A DNA stretch of 64,000 nucleotides from Flavobacteriaceae bacterium PS02337 (GTDB lineage: Bacteria > Bacteroidota > Bacteroidia > Flavobacteriales > Flavobacteriaceae), in contig JASCOE010000001.1 of the NCBI GenBank assembly GCA_029959285.1, positions 849,724 to 913,723 on the forward strand, written 5' to 3'. The notes under the pieces are model-generated. The model searched no databases and was not told the origin of the DNA. It saw only the letters and a program-made list of their open reading frames with translations. A program made the translations under genes and the position numbers. Below are positions 14,148-23,241 of the stretch, piece after piece. Position 1 is the first letter of the stretch, and each line of letters starts with the position of its first letter.

Positions 14148-15437
14148 ATGAACGAAGATACATTTGAATTAAGAAGCGAAGAAGTTCAGGACATTCTGAC
14201 CAAAGTGCCTCATTGGATGATTCGATGGGGAACAGTCTTGATATTCGGCATTATTATTATGCTGTTTTTTGTTTCCTGGTTTGTAAAATACCCAGATGTT
14301 GTGAGAACAGAAATTGTAATTACGACAAATATTCCGCCAGAGAAAATCGTTTCAAAATCTTCTGGTAGAATTGAAGCTATTTTGGTAAAAGATAAAATGC
14401 CAGTAGCGAAAAACAGTACATTGGCAATTATCGAAAATACAGCCAATTATAAAGATGTTTTTCTATTGAAAAGTATTGTGGATAGTTACGATATCAATAA
14501 TTCGAAAAAGGCTTTTCCTTTTGCTTCGCTAAAAAATACGCAATTAGGAGAAATTGAAAGCGCTTATGCTGTTTTTCAAAAAGATTATCAAGCGCAGCAA
14601 TTGAATGAAAGTTTGCATCCTTTTGAAATTGAAAGCAGAGCACAAAGTTCTGAAAAAATTCAGCTTAAAGAACGATTAGACATTCTGCAGCAGCAAAAAG
14701 TGCTTAACGAAAGTGAATTGGAATTGCAGAAAAATGAAATTGCCCGTTTTGAAACGCTTTTTAATAAAGGAATCATTTCCGCGCAAGAAATGGAAGCGAA
14801 GAAGCTAGGCTATTTACAAGCTATGAAGAGTTATAAAGGGCTTTTAACTTCAATTTCGCAATTAAGGTCCTCTTTAATTGATAATACAAAATCAAGTCAA
14901 AGTTCGCAGATAAACAGCACAAAAGAAGAAGTCAATTTAGGTCGAAGCATGGCGCAGTCTTTTTATCAATTAAAAAAAGTGATAAAAGATTGGGAGCTGG
15001 CTTATACTTTAAAATCTTCTGTCAGCGGAGTTGTCACTTTTTTGCAAGTTTGGAATACAAATCAGACCATAAATGTTGGCGATAATGTTTTTTCAATCAT
15101 TCCAGACGCTAAAAACACTTTTATCGGAAAAGTAAAAGCTCCAGCGTTAAATTCAGGAAAAATAAAAGTTGGGCAACGAGTAAATATTCGTCTGGCGAAT
15201 TATCCTGATAGAGAATTTGGCGTGTTGAAAGGAGAAATTAAAAACATTTCTTTAGTTCCAGATAAAGACGGAAATCTACTGTTGGATGTTGCTCTCCCAA
15301 ACGGATTAAAAACTTCTTACGATAAACAAATTGTTTTTCAGCAAGAAATGAAGGGAAGCGCAGAAATTGTAACCGAAGATTTGCGTTTGATTGAACGAAT
15401 TTTATATCAGTTTAAGAATATTTTTGAGCAAGTTTAG
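14148..15437 (+). CDS. HlyD-family secretion adaptor
   Basis: 429 residues. It has a short cytoplasmic N-terminus, one membrane helix (about 27-46, LIFGIIIMLFFVSWF), a biotinyl-lipoyl half, a long coiled-coil hairpin (about 140-270) rich in Gln/Glu/Lys, the second lipoyl half (SSVSGVVTFLQVWN) and a beta-barrel domain. It is the membrane-fusion partner of the ABC exporter whose gene ends 2 bp upstream, and it links it to an outer-membrane channel not encoded here. Family and order are those of type I peptide secretion. Confidence 0.9.
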   Translation: MNEDTFELRSEEVQDILTKVPHWMIRWGTVLIFGIIIMLFFVSWFVKYPDVVRTEIVITTNIPPEKIVSKSSGRIEAILVKDKMPVAKNSTLAIIENTANYKDVFLLKSIVDSYDINNSKKAFPFASLKNTQLGEIESAYAVFQKDYQAQQLNESLHPFEIESRAQSSEKIQLKERLDILQQQKVLNESELELQKNEIARFETLFNKGIISAQEMEAKKLGYLQAMKSYKGLLTSISQLRSSLIDNTKSSQSSQINSTKEEVNLGRSMAQSFYQLKKVIKDWELAYTLKSSVSGVVTFLQVWNTNQTINVGDNVFSIIPDAKNTFIGKVKAPALNSGKIKVGQRVNIRLANYPDREFGVLKGEIKNISLVPDKDGNLLLDVALPNGLKTSYDKQIVFQQEMKGSAEIVTEDLRLIERILYQFKNIFEQV

Positions 15438-15471
15438 AATATTTAATCCCTAATCATAAACTATAATTTAA

Positions 15472-17124
15472 ATGAAAAAAACTTTACTACTAGTTCTCGT
15501 TTTATTATTTCAAATTACTTTTTCAAAACCAATTACCCAAACTCAAAAACTAGCAGCAACCTGCAAAGTTTGGGGTTTCTTAAAATATTATCATCCAAAT
15601 GTTACCGATGGAAGTAAAAATTGGGATGAACAATTATTTCAAATTTTGCCTAAAGTAGAAGAAGCTAAAACTTCTGAAGCATTTTCTTTAGTAATAGAAA
15701 ACTGGCTAGTTTCTTTAGGAGAAATTAAAAAACAGCAAACTCTTAAAGCAGCTTTAAAAAAGGAATATTTTGATAAAAATTTTGATTTGTCTTGGATCAA
15801 TAAAAATGAATTGTTTTCTAAATCACTTTCTAAAAAGTTAAAATTCATTGAAGAAAATCGAATTCAAGGAAAACAATATTTCGTTGATTTTGAATTAGGA
15901 AGTGACGGAGTGCCTTTAAAGTTTAAAAATGAGGTAAAATATTCAGATTTTAAATGGTCTGATAAAAACTTACGCCTTTTGGCAATGTTTAGATATTGGA
16001 ATTACATTGAATATTTTTTTCCGTATAAATATCAAATGGATGAAAATTGGGATAAAGTCTTAATTGAAATGCTTCCAAGATTTTATGCTCCAGAATCGGA
16101 TAAAGATTTTGGTTTAGCTATGCGTGAGATTTCTATTAAGCTAAATGACACGCACGCATCAACTCAAATGGGTCAATTATTTGATTATTTTGGTGATAAA
16201 TTTATTCCAGCAGATGTCAAAATTATAGATGAAAAAGCAATCATCACAGATTTAAAAAATGATTCGTTGGCAAAGATCAGTGATCTGAAAATTGGAGACG
16301 TAATTACTAAAGTAAATGGAAAAACTATTGGTGAACTTGTAAAGGAAAATAGAAAATATGTAGAAGGTTCTAATGAACCTTCAGTTTTAAAAAATGCATA
16401 TTGGACGATTTTTAATGGAGAATCCCCATCAGTAGAAATTGAATATGTACGAGAAGGAAAAATAGAAGTGAAATCTATAAAACGTTATAAATATCAAGAT
16501 TTAAAAATTCAATTTCCAAATAAAGAAAAATGGAAAATTTTAGAAGGTAATGTAGGTTATGTTGATTTTGATGAACTTGATAATGAGGATATTCCGGCGC
16601 TTATTTCTGCGTTAAATAATACAAATGCAATAATTTTTGATAATAGAACACGACCACATGAAGTTATGTATCCAATTTCAGACTGGCTTAATTCTGAGGA
16701 AAAAGAATTTGCCAGATTTCTTGATCCTGATGTAAATTATCCTGGACGTTATTATTGGAGAGATGGAATTCATAAATGTGGAAAAAGCAATCCAGATCAT
16801 TACAAAGGAAAAGTAATTGTTTTGGCTAATGAAAAAGCTATAAGTCATGGTGAATTTACCATAATGAGTTTGCAGGCAGTTCCTAATTGTGTTGTTATTG
16901 GAAGTCAGACTGGTGGAGCAGATGGAGCAAATTATGGATTTCCACTAATTAAAGGATTCTATACTTCGTTTACTTGTTATGGCGTTTTTTATCCTAATAA
17001 AAAGGAAACACAAAGAATAGGAATAGTTCCTGATATTGAAGTAAAACCTACAATTTTAGGAATTCAACAAGGAAAAGATGAAGTTTTAGAAAGAGCTATT
17101 CTTTTTGCTAAAAATGGAAAATAA
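15472..17124 (+). CDS. S41-family (tail-specific type) peptidase, exported
   Basis: 550 residues. A signal peptide (LLLVLVLLFQITFSKPI) is followed by an N-terminal helical domain (CKVWGFLKYYHPNVTDG, frequent in Flavobacterium S41 proteins), a PDZ-like domain around 255-320 (KISDLKIGDVITKVNGKTIG) and the S41 catalytic domain with the likely nucleophile Ser458 in KAISHGEF and a GGADG loop. It lies 34 bp after the HlyD gene on the same strand, so it is probably cotranscribed. Trimming of the exported peptides or cleavage of competitors are possible roles; both are inference. Confidence 0.82.
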   Translation: MKKTLLLVLVLLFQITFSKPITQTQKLAATCKVWGFLKYYHPNVTDGSKNWDEQLFQILPKVEEAKTSEAFSLVIENWLVSLGEIKKQQTLKAALKKEYFDKNFDLSWINKNELFSKSLSKKLKFIEENRIQGKQYFVDFELGSDGVPLKFKNEVKYSDFKWSDKNLRLLAMFRYWNYIEYFFPYKYQMDENWDKVLIEMLPRFYAPESDKDFGLAMREISIKLNDTHASTQMGQLFDYFGDKFIPADVKIIDEKAIITDLKNDSLAKISDLKIGDVITKVNGKTIGELVKENRKYVEGSNEPSVLKNAYWTIFNGESPSVEIEYVREGKIEVKSIKRYKYQDLKIQFPNKEKWKILEGNVGYVDFDELDNEDIPALISALNNTNAIIFDNRTRPHEVMYPISDWLNSEEKEFARFLDPDVNYPGRYYWRDGIHKCGKSNPDHYKGKVIVLANEKAISHGEFTIMSLQAVPNCVVIGSQTGGADGANYGFPLIKGFYTSFTCYGVFYPNKKETQRIGIVPDIEVKPTILGIQQGKDEVLERAILFAKNGK

Positions 17125-17134
17125 TGGATGCAAT

Positions 17135-17165
17135 TCTTTGTCAAAGTTTTAAACTTTGACAAAGA
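17135..17165. terminator. Bidirectional terminator between S41 peptidase and trmN6
   Basis: TCTTTGTCAAAGTTT and AAACTTTGACAAAGA are a perfect 15-bp inverted repeat around one T, between convergent genes, with a T-run just after on the plus strand. Confidence 0.8.
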
Positions 17166-17172
17166 TGTTTTT

Positions 17173-17880
17173 TTACATCTTTAAATAAAAATCCTTTGTA
17201 AGGTTAATGTATTCTGGAGTATAAACGTGTCTGTCAATTTCTATTGTTAGTTCATCGATTTCAATTTCAGAAACTTGATTTCGGCTGAAAGCTAATAAAC
17301 TACGTTTGATTTCAGTTTTTGGAGTTCCTTTAACGCGCGTGATTTTTATTGGATAAAGTTCAAAATCTTTTGCTAAAACAGTAAATTTTTCTTCTTCTTT
17401 AAAAGGAATAATAACAGCTAAAATTCCATTTTCTGAAAGCAGTAAATCGGCAGCTTCAACAATTTCTTCAAAAGGCATTGCGTCTTGAAAGCGTGCTAAA
17501 TCACGTTGTTCATTATCTGTTTTGTAATCTTCAGCATAAAAAGGAGGATTCGAAACAATCAAATCGTATTCGTCTTCAGGTTCTTCAATAAATTCATCTA
17601 AACCTGCGTGAAAACAAAACAAACGATCTCCCCAAGGAGAATTTTCAAAGTTTTCTACAGCTTGTTCGTAAGCGTCTTCATCAATTTCGAGAGCGTCAAT
17701 TTGTTCGGCATGAGTTCGCTGTGCCAACATTAAAGCAATAATTCCAGTTCCAGCACCAACATCTAAAACACTAAACGGATTATGATGAATTGGAGCCCAC
17801 GCACCAAGTAAAACACTATCAGTGCCAACTTTCATTGCAGTTTTATCTTGCTTTACAGAAAATTGCTTGAATTGAAACAC
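17173..17880 (-). CDS. trmN6: tRNA1(Val) (adenine(37)-N6)-methyltransferase-like enzyme
   Basis: 235 residues. Class I SAM methyltransferase with motif I VLDVGAGTGIIALMLAQR, the acidic end of beta 2 (ALEIDEDAYEQA) and motif IV SNPPFY, the signature of N6-adenine or N5-glutamine methylation. The start FKQFSVKQDKTAMKVGTDSV is characteristic of the YfiC/TrmN6 group, which methylates A37 of tRNA-Val. It is cytoplasmic and lies upstream of nothing obviously related; the rimM-rpsP operon ends before its promoter region. Confidence 0.88.
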   Translation of the reverse strand: MFQFKQFSVKQDKTAMKVGTDSVLLGAWAPIHHNPFSVLDVGAGTGIIALMLAQRTHAEQIDALEIDEDAYEQAVENFENSPWGDRLFCFHAGLDEFIEEPEDEYDLIVSNPPFYAEDYKTDNEQRDLARFQDAMPFEEIVEAADLLLSENGILAVIIPFKEEEKFTVLAKDFELYPIKITRVKGTPKTEIKRSLLAFSRNQVSEIEIDELTIEIDRHVYTPEYINLTKDFYLKM

Positions 17881-17989
17881 TTGATATAGGATTTAAGATT
17901 AACGAGTGGTGATTTTTGATTTTTTTGAAATATGATAAAAAAGTTCTTGATTTTCGATTAAACAAATAACCGATTAAACGAATCAACTT

Positions 17990-18514
17990 TTATAAATACA
18001 TTTCCACAAGACCCTCAGGAAGGTTCATGATTACTTTTTTGTTTTCACGATCGATTTTTACCAAGAAATGATCAATCATCGGAACTAAGATTTCTACTTC
18101 GCCATTTAAAACTTCAAAAAGCGGTTGAGCACTAGAATCATTAATAGAAGTTATTTTTCCGAAAACACCTAAACGCTGATCTTCGATTTCAAAACCAATA
18201 ACTTCGTGGAAATAAAATTTGTTACCAGAAAGTTTAGGTAACATAGTTAGAGGAAGATAAATGCCGTTTCCAACAATTGCATCTGCTTCTTCCTCATTAT
18301 TTACATCTTCAAAACGTACTCTAAGAAAGTCGTTTTTGTGTAAAGAACTTGTTTCAATAAAAAAAGGAACCAAGTGTTTGTTGTGCTCAACAAACACTGA
18401 TTCCAGATTTTCGTATAACTCAGGTTCGTCTGTGTCTAAATAGATCAGAACTTCACCCTTGAAACTAAATTTTTTAGCGATTTTACCTAAATAAAAACAT
18501 TCTTCTTTACGCAT
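17990..18514 (-). CDS. rimM: Ribosome maturation factor RimM
   Basis: 174 residues. An N-terminal beta-barrel (CFYLGKIAKKFSFKGEVLIY) is followed by a PRC-barrel C-domain (KFYFHEVIGFEIEDQRLGVF). RimM assists assembly of the 30S head and binds S19. It lies 15 bp after rpsP in the same direction, the usual rpsP-rimM pairing seen across bacteria. Confidence 0.95.
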   Translation of the reverse strand: MRKEECFYLGKIAKKFSFKGEVLIYLDTDEPELYENLESVFVEHNKHLVPFFIETSSLHKNDFLRVRFEDVNNEEEADAIVGNGIYLPLTMLPKLSGNKFYFHEVIGFEIEDQRLGVFGKITSINDSSAQPLFEVLNGEVEILVPMIDHFLVKIDRENKKVIMNLPEGLVEMYL

Positions 18515-18529
18515 TCTCGCTAAGTAAAA

Positions 18530-19102
18530 TTATGCTTCAGTTGTTTCGTTATTCTCTTCAGCAGCAGGAGCTTCTTCAGTTGCTTCAGCAACTTCTTCAG
18601 CAGCAACTTCTTCTTCAACTGCAGGAGTTGCAGCAGCGATAGCATCAGCTTCAGCCTGAGCTGCAGCAGCTAAACGTTTAGCGTTAACTTCTTTTTCAGC
18701 TTTTAAAGCTTTAGCTTTAACATCAGCTTGCGCTTTTGATAAACCATCTTTTTTAGCATCAACTTTTCCAGCTTTAGACTCTAACCAAGCTGCTAATTTA
18801 GCGTCTGCTTGCTCTTGAGTTAAAGCTCCTTTACGGATACCTCCATCAAGGTGGTGTTTCAATAAAGCACCTTTGTAAGAAAGGATAGCTCTTGCAGTAT
18901 CAGTTGGTTGTGCACCATTGTGTAACCATTTAACTGCGCTGTCAAGGTTTAACTCAACAGTTGCTGGGTTTGTGTTTGGATTGTAAGTACCGATTTTCTC
19001 TAAGTATTTACCATCTCTTTTTGAGCGTGCATCTGCAGCTACAACCCAGTAAAAAGGTTTTCCTTTTTTACCGTGTCTTTGTAATCTAATTTTTACTGAC
19101 AT
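18530..19102 (-). CDS. rpsP: 30S ribosomal protein S16 with long C-terminal extension
   Basis: 190 residues against about 80 in E. coli. The S16 core is residues 1-85 (VKIRLQRHGKKGKPFYWVVA). A Lys-rich helical segment follows, then a low-complexity Ala/Glu tail (EEVAAEEVAEATEEAPAAEE). Such tails are common in Bacteroidota S16. The gene is first in the operon with rimM and is preceded by a TATCTTTG element. Confidence 0.96.
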   Translation of the reverse strand: MSVKIRLQRHGKKGKPFYWVVAADARSKRDGKYLEKIGTYNPNTNPATVELNLDSAVKWLHNGAQPTDTARAILSYKGALLKHHLDGGIRKGALTQEQADAKLAAWLESKAGKVDAKKDGLSKAQADVKAKALKAEKEVNAKRLAAAAQAEADAIAAATPAVEEEVAAEEVAEATEEAPAAEENNETTEA

Positions 19103-19151
19103 AATCGTATGATTAAATTTTGAGGTACTCGACCTCTGTTAATTAAGGGCG

Positions 19152-19159
19152 CAAAGATA
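19152..19159 (-). promoter_or_regulatory. -7 element of the rpsP-rimM operon
   Basis: The minus strand reads TATCTTTG, an exact TAnnTTTG match, about 50 bp upstream of the rpsP start. Confidence 0.55.
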
Positions 19160-19264
19160 TAATTTTTTTGTGAATAATGCGTTTTTAAAAGTATTAAATA
19201 TAATAGAGTTGCTTTTTTAGCATTTTTTTGACTTTTTAATTTAAGTATTTAGTTGCTAATGCAA

Positions 19265-19272
19265 TACTTTTG
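19265..19272 (+). promoter_or_regulatory. -7 element of the DUF6252-like lipoprotein gene
   Basis: TACTTTTG matches TAnnTTTG, 20 bp before the start codon; no clear TTG lies at the right distance. Confidence 0.45.
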
Positions 19273-19292
19273 CATCAAAATTCATTTTAAAT

Positions 19293-19781
19293 ATGAAAAA
19301 ATACTTTTACGCTTTAACACTTTTACTTCTCATAACGTCTTGTACAGAAGATGTAAAATTTAATAATCCTGCTTTTCAAACTTTAAAAGATAATATTTTT
19401 TGGAGAGCCCGAAGTTACGCTGCCGAAACACAAACTAATGGCGTTTTTATTATTGAAGGTACTTTAGGTTACGAAAAAATAAGTTTTCAACTTCCTTCAA
19501 CAGAAGAAAAAACATATGTTTTAGGTGTAGATGATACTTCTAAAGCAACATACAAAAACACGCTTTCTGGACAAGAAACAGAATTTACAACAGGAAAAGA
19601 AAGAGGAAGCGGACAAATTACCATTACCGAATATAATACGGTTGATAAAACTATATCAGGAACATTTAAGTTTAAAGCTGTTAATGTTAAAACTGATGCT
19701 GAAAAGCAGGAAATCAATTTTACGGAAGGTGTTTTTTATAAAATTCCAGTTGGTCCGGTATCTAATCACCAAATTTACTAA
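19293..19781 (+). CDS. DUF6252-like lipoprotein
   Basis: 162 residues. Signal peptide with lipobox LLITSC. The mature part is a beta-rich single domain (FWRARSYAAETQTNGVFIIE, later GQITITEYNTVDKTISGTFK FKA motif) resembling the DUF6252 family of Bacteroidota lipoproteins. The function is unknown. It has its own promoter and is monocistronic. Confidence 0.7.
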   Translation: MKKYFYALTLLLLITSCTEDVKFNNPAFQTLKDNIFWRARSYAAETQTNGVFIIEGTLGYEKISFQLPSTEEKTYVLGVDDTSKATYKNTLSGQETEFTTGKERGSGQITITEYNTVDKTISGTFKFKAVNVKTDAEKQEINFTEGVFYKIPVGPVSNHQIY

Positions 19782-19864
19782 GTTCCTGATTAGCCTGTAT
19801 TTTATCAAATCAAAATAAAAACTTAAATAAATTAATAACATAGTAGATTACATAAAAATAAGAT

Positions 19865-19872
19865 TACATTTG
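19865..19872 (+). promoter_or_regulatory. -7 element of the RRM protein gene
   Basis: TACATTTG is an exact TAnnTTTG match, 23 bp upstream of the start codon. Confidence 0.5.
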
Positions 19873-19895
19873 CGTATTATTATAAATAAATATCT

Positions 19896-20243
19896 ATGAA
19901 TATTTTTGTTGGAAGCCTTCCATTCAGTATTGAGGAAGCAGATTTAAGAGAGTCTTTTGAGGCTTATGGAGCAGTTGACTCTGTTAAAATTATTACTGAT
20001 AAATTTACTGGAAGAAGTAAAGGATTTGGTTTTGTTGAAATGCCAAATGATAGCGAAGCACAGAAAGCTATCGACGAATTGAACGGAGCTGTTGTTGCAG
20101 GACGTACAATCGTTGTTAACAAATCTGAGCCAAAACCAGAAGGCGAAAGAAGAAGTTTTAATAACAACCGTGGAGGAGATTCTCGCGGAGGTTACGGAAA
20201 CAACCGTGGTGGAAATGACCGTGGAAACAGAGGAGGATATTAA
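19896..20243 (+). CDS. RRM-type RNA-binding protein with Gly/Arg-rich tail
   Basis: 115 residues. One RNA-recognition motif (2-78) with RNP2 IFVGSL and RNP1 KGFGFVEM is followed by an RGG-like tail (RGGDSRGGYGNNRGGNDRGN). Such proteins are small single-stranded RNA binders or chaperones, often cold-induced in Bacteroidota and cyanobacteria; here induction is not shown. It is monocistronic with a strong terminator. Confidence 0.93.
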   Translation: MNIFVGSLPFSIEEADLRESFEAYGAVDSVKIITDKFTGRSKGFGFVEMPNDSEAQKAIDELNGAVVAGRTIVVNKSEPKPEGERRSFNNNRGGDSRGGYGNNRGGNDRGNRGGY

Positions 20244-20262
20244 TATTTTTTTTCTACAATAT

Positions 20263-20295
20263 AAAAGGGATCAACGAAAGTTGATCCCTTTTTTT
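20263..20295 (+). terminator. Intrinsic terminator after the RRM gene
   Basis: AAAAGGGATCAAC-GAAA-GTTGATCCCTTTT: a 13-bp stem with a GAAA tetraloop, followed by T-run. Confidence 0.92.
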
Positions 20296-20297
20296 GT

Positions 20298-20379
20298 TTC
20301 AAGTTTTATTTGTTTCAAGTTTCAGGTTTCATGTTGCAATAATCTGAAACGTGAAACCTGAAACGTAAAACCTGAAACA
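20298..20379. repeat. GTTTCA-rich inverted repeat
   Basis: Repeated GTTTCAAG/GTTTCAGG words in the left half face GAAACCTGAAAC words in the right half, giving a loose hairpin between the RRM gene and leuB. No coding content. It looks like one of the dispersed palindromic spacers. Confidence 0.6.
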
Positions 20380-20389
20380 AAATAAACTA

Positions 20390-21445
20390 TTATATATTCG
20401 CAGCTAACCAATCACCAACTTCTTTAGTACCGTATGCTTTTCCTCCGTCTGCTAAATCTTCAGTAACTACTCCAGCTTCTAAAGCTTTATTTACAGCATC
20501 TCTCATTGCTTTTCCTTCTTCCATTAATCCGAAGTTTTCGAACATCATAGCCGCAGATAAAACAGTAGCCATTGGGTTAGCAATGTTTAATCCTGTAGCT
20601 TGTGGATATGAACCGTGAATAGGTTCAAATAAAGAAACTTCAGCTCCCATAGATGCAGAAGGCATTAATCCCATTGAGCCTGAAATCACAGAAGCTTCGT
20701 CCGTTAAGATGTCTCCAAATAAGTTTTCAGTAATTAATACGTCATAAGAATTTGGCCATTGAACCAAACGCATTGCTACAGCATCAACAAACTCATAAGA
20801 AACTGTAACTTCTGGATAATCTTTTTCCATTGCCTGAACTGTTTCTCTCCATAAACGTGAAGTTTCCAAAACGTTTGCTTTATCAACGCAACATAATTTT
20901 TTAGAACGCGTCATTGCTAATTCGAAACCTTTTTTAGCCAAACGCTGTACTTCTGCTCTTGTGTAAACACAGTTGTCAAAAGCAGTATCTCCGTTGTCTT
21001 TTCTTCCTTTTTCTCCAAAGTAGATTCCGCCAGTTAATTCTCTTAAGAAAACTAAATCAGTTCCTTCAATTCTTTCTCTTTTTAGCGGCGATTTATCTAA
21101 TAAAGATGGGAATGTAAAAGTTGGTCTAACGTTTGCAAACAAACCTAATGCTTTACGCATTTTTAATAAACCTTGCTCTGGTCTTACAGGTGCAGAAGGA
21201 TCGTTATCGTATTTAGGGTGTCCAATCGCTCCAAAAAGAACGGCATCAGCATTTTTGCAAACTTCATGTGTTGAATCTGGATAAGGCTCACCAACTGCAT
21301 CAATTGCGGTAGCACCGGTTAAAGCTGGTTTCCAAGTAATTTCATGTCCAAATTTTTGTGCAATAGCATCTGATACTTTTACGGCTTGATCAATTACTTC
21401 TGGTCCGATTCCGTCTCCGGCTAAAAGGGCTATGTTTAATTTCAT
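20390..21445 (-). CDS. leuB: 3-isopropylmalate dehydrogenase
   Basis: 351 residues. NAD-dependent beta-decarboxylating dehydrogenase with [13 protein letters not shown] at the N-terminus, the substrate loop [14 protein letters not shown] and the NAD site [10 protein letters not shown]-like segment ([20 protein letters not shown]). It oxidises and decarboxylates 3-isopropylmalate in leucine synthesis; LeuB can also act on methylmalate in the citramalate route. Last gene of the leuC-leuD-synthase-leuB group, all on the minus strand. Confidence 0.96.
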   Translation of the reverse strand: MKLNIALLAGDGIGPEVIDQAVKVSDAIAQKFGHEITWKPALTGATAIDAVGEPYPDSTHEVCKNADAVLFGAIGHPKYDNDPSAPVRPEQGLLKMRKALGLFANVRPTFTFPSLLDKSPLKRERIEGTDLVFLRELTGGIYFGEKGRKDNGDTAFDNCVYTRAEVQRLAKKGFELAMTRSKKLCCVDKANVLETSRLWRETVQAMEKDYPEVTVSYEFVDAVAMRLVQWPNSYDVLITENLFGDILTDEASVISGSMGLMPSASMGAEVSLFEPIHGSYPQATGLNIANPMATVLSAAMMFENFGLMEEGKAMRDAVNKALEAGVVTEDLADGGKAYGTKEVGDWLAANI

Positions 21446-21535
21446 TCTATATTTTTTAAGGTTCTAAGATTCTGAGTTGCTAAGGTTCTAAGTTTTATTC
21501 TTAGTGGTCTTAGTTGTTTATTTTAAAGGTTTTGG

Positions 21536-21590
21536 AGTTGCTAAGATTCTAAGTCAAAAAAAATCTTAGTAGCTTAGAATCTTAGCAACT
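21536..21590. terminator. Long hairpin between the synthase gene and leuB
   Basis: AGTTGCTAAGATTCTAAG (21536-21553) and CTTAGAATCTTAGCAACT (21573-21590) are a perfect 18-bp inverted repeat. More copies of the word TTGCTAAGRTTCTAAG lie at about 21455-21495. It may act as a terminator or processing site reducing leuB expression. Confidence 0.65.
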
Positions 21591-21598
21591 TAGAACCT

Positions 21599-23119
21599 TT
21601 AAGTAATTATGTTAAGCATTTTTTGCGTTGCAATAATAGCTGCAACGGTTTGGTCTGAGTCTAATCCGCGGGTTTTGAATTCTTTTCCGTTGTTGGTCCA
21701 AGTAATAATGGTTTCACACAACGCATCAGAACTACTTCCGGGAGGGATTCTTACTGCGTAATCTATTAATTTTGGTAGTGTAAGTTTTTTGCTTTTGTAA
21801 ATCTTAGATAAAGCATTCATAAAAGCATCAAACTGACCGTCTCCTTGTGCGTTTTCTTCGATTATTTCTCCGTTAAGATTTAATGATAGAGTAGTAGATG
21901 GGCGCATTCCTTTAGAATGAACTAACATATACGACTGAATCGTAATTTTTTCTTCGTAAGTATGACTGTCCAAAACATCAGAAATAATGTATGGAAGATC
22001 TTCTTTTGTAACGGTTTCTTTTTTATCGCCAAGTTCAATAATTCTTTGAGTAACCAATTTCAAATCTTCCTGATTTAATTGTAAACCTAATTCTTGAAGA
22101 TTCTTTTCGATATTGGCTTTTCCGGAAGTTTTTCCTAAAGCGTATTTTCTTTTTCTTCCAAAACGTTCTGGAAGTAAATCATTAAAATAAAGATTGTTTT
22201 TATTGTCTCCGTCAGCGTGAATTCCAGCTGTTTGTGTAAAAACATTATCACCTACAATTGGTTTGTTGGCAGGAATTCTGTAACCTGTAAAAGTCTCAAC
22301 TAGTTTACTTACGGAATATAAAGAAGTTTCTTTTATGTTGATTTTTACTTCAGGCAAATAATCGTTAATTACTGCAACTGTACTTTCAAGAGGCGCATTT
22401 CCAGCGCGTTCTCCCATTCCGTTTACCGTTACGTGAAGTCCATTAATGCCAGCTTTTATAGCTTCCATAACGTTGGCAACGCTTAAATCGTAATCGTTGT
22501 GAGCATGGAAATCAAAATGAATCTGTGGATATTTTGTTTTTATTTTTGAAATAAATTCAAAAGTCAAAGACGGAATTAAAACGCCTAAAGTATCCGGAAG
22601 TAAAATTCTTTTAATTGACTGAGTTGCTAAGAAATCTAGAAATTGAAAAACATAATCTGGAGAATTTCGCATTCCGTTGCTCCAATCTTCCAGATAAACG
22701 TTTGTTTCGATGTCATTTTCTTTCGCTAAAGCAATAATTTGAGCAATTTCAGAAAAATGTTGTTCTGGAGTTTTTTTCAATTGATGCGTTAAGTGATTCA
22801 TTGAGCCTTTAGTCAATAAATTCTGCACTTTTGCGCCCGATCTTTTCATCCAGTCGATTGATACACCGCCATCAACGAAAGTTAAAACTTCGATTCTGTT
22901 TGTGTATCCTTTTAATTCAGCCCATGAAGTGATGCTTTTTACGGCATTAAATTCTCCTTCGCTTACACGCGCCGAAGCAATTTCAATTCTATCAATATTT
23001 AATTCCTCCAACAACAATTGCGCAATGGTCAGTTTTTCTGCAGCAGAAAATGAAACTCCTGAGGTTTGTTCACCATCACGAAGCGTCGTATCCATTATTT
23101 CAATTTTTCTTTTTTCCAT
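21599..23119 (-). CDS. cimA: 2-isopropylmalate synthase-family enzyme, probably (R)-citramalate synthase
   Basis: 506 residues. Catalytic TIM barrel with DTTLRDGEQTSG (Arg14, Asp15) and metal site HFDFHAHNDYD, and a C-terminal LeuA-type regulatory domain (about 390-506). It lacks the HxFxATS-type motif of LeuA. As I remember the Leptospira CimA, its pyruvate-pocket residues Leu81, Leu104, Tyr144 and base Glu146 correspond here to Leu79, Leu102, Tyr142 and Glu144 at a constant offset of two, and the stretch VYLEDWSNGMRNSPDYV is nearly the same. The reaction would be pyruvate + acetyl-CoA to citramalate, giving isoleucine through LeuCD and LeuB. An isopropylmalate synthase role is the alternative. 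Confidence 0.75.
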   Translation of the reverse strand: MEKRKIEIMDTTLRDGEQTSGVSFSAAEKLTIAQLLLEELNIDRIEIASARVSEGEFNAVKSITSWAELKGYTNRIEVLTFVDGGVSIDWMKRSGAKVQNLLTKGSMNHLTHQLKKTPEQHFSEIAQIIALAKENDIETNVYLEDWSNGMRNSPDYVFQFLDFLATQSIKRILLPDTLGVLIPSLTFEFISKIKTKYPQIHFDFHAHNDYDLSVANVMEAIKAGINGLHVTVNGMGERAGNAPLESTVAVINDYLPEVKINIKETSLYSVSKLVETFTGYRIPANKPIVGDNVFTQTAGIHADGDNKNNLYFNDLLPERFGRKRKYALGKTSGKANIEKNLQELGLQLNQEDLKLVTQRIIELGDKKETVTKEDLPYIISDVLDSHTYEEKITIQSYMLVHSKGMRPSTTLSLNLNGEIIEENAQGDGQFDAFMNALSKIYKSKKLTLPKLIDYAVRIPPGSSSDALCETIITWTNNGKEFKTRGLDSDQTVAAIIATQKMLNIIT

Positions 23120-23186
23120 ATTGATATTCTGAATTCCTTTTAAAAGGTAAATTTTTGTTGTGTTGTCTTGGTTGTTTAACTTATAA

Positions 23187-23219
23187 AGACCCGACAGGTT
23201 TCAAAAACCTGTCGGGTCT
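23187..23219 (-). terminator. Hairpin between leuD and the synthase gene
   Basis: AGACCCGACAGGTT and AACCTGTCGGGTCT form a perfect 14-bp stem around TCAAA. It is of the CCCGACAGGTTT palindrome type, probably a dispersed element also serving as terminator. Confidence 0.65.
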
Positions 23220-23241
23220 CAATGGACTGAACCTGATTTTT

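Noticed and set aside
20092-20361. Alternative frame overlapping the RRM gene
   Set aside because: It is out of frame with a gene having clear RNP motifs and runs through that gene's terminator.
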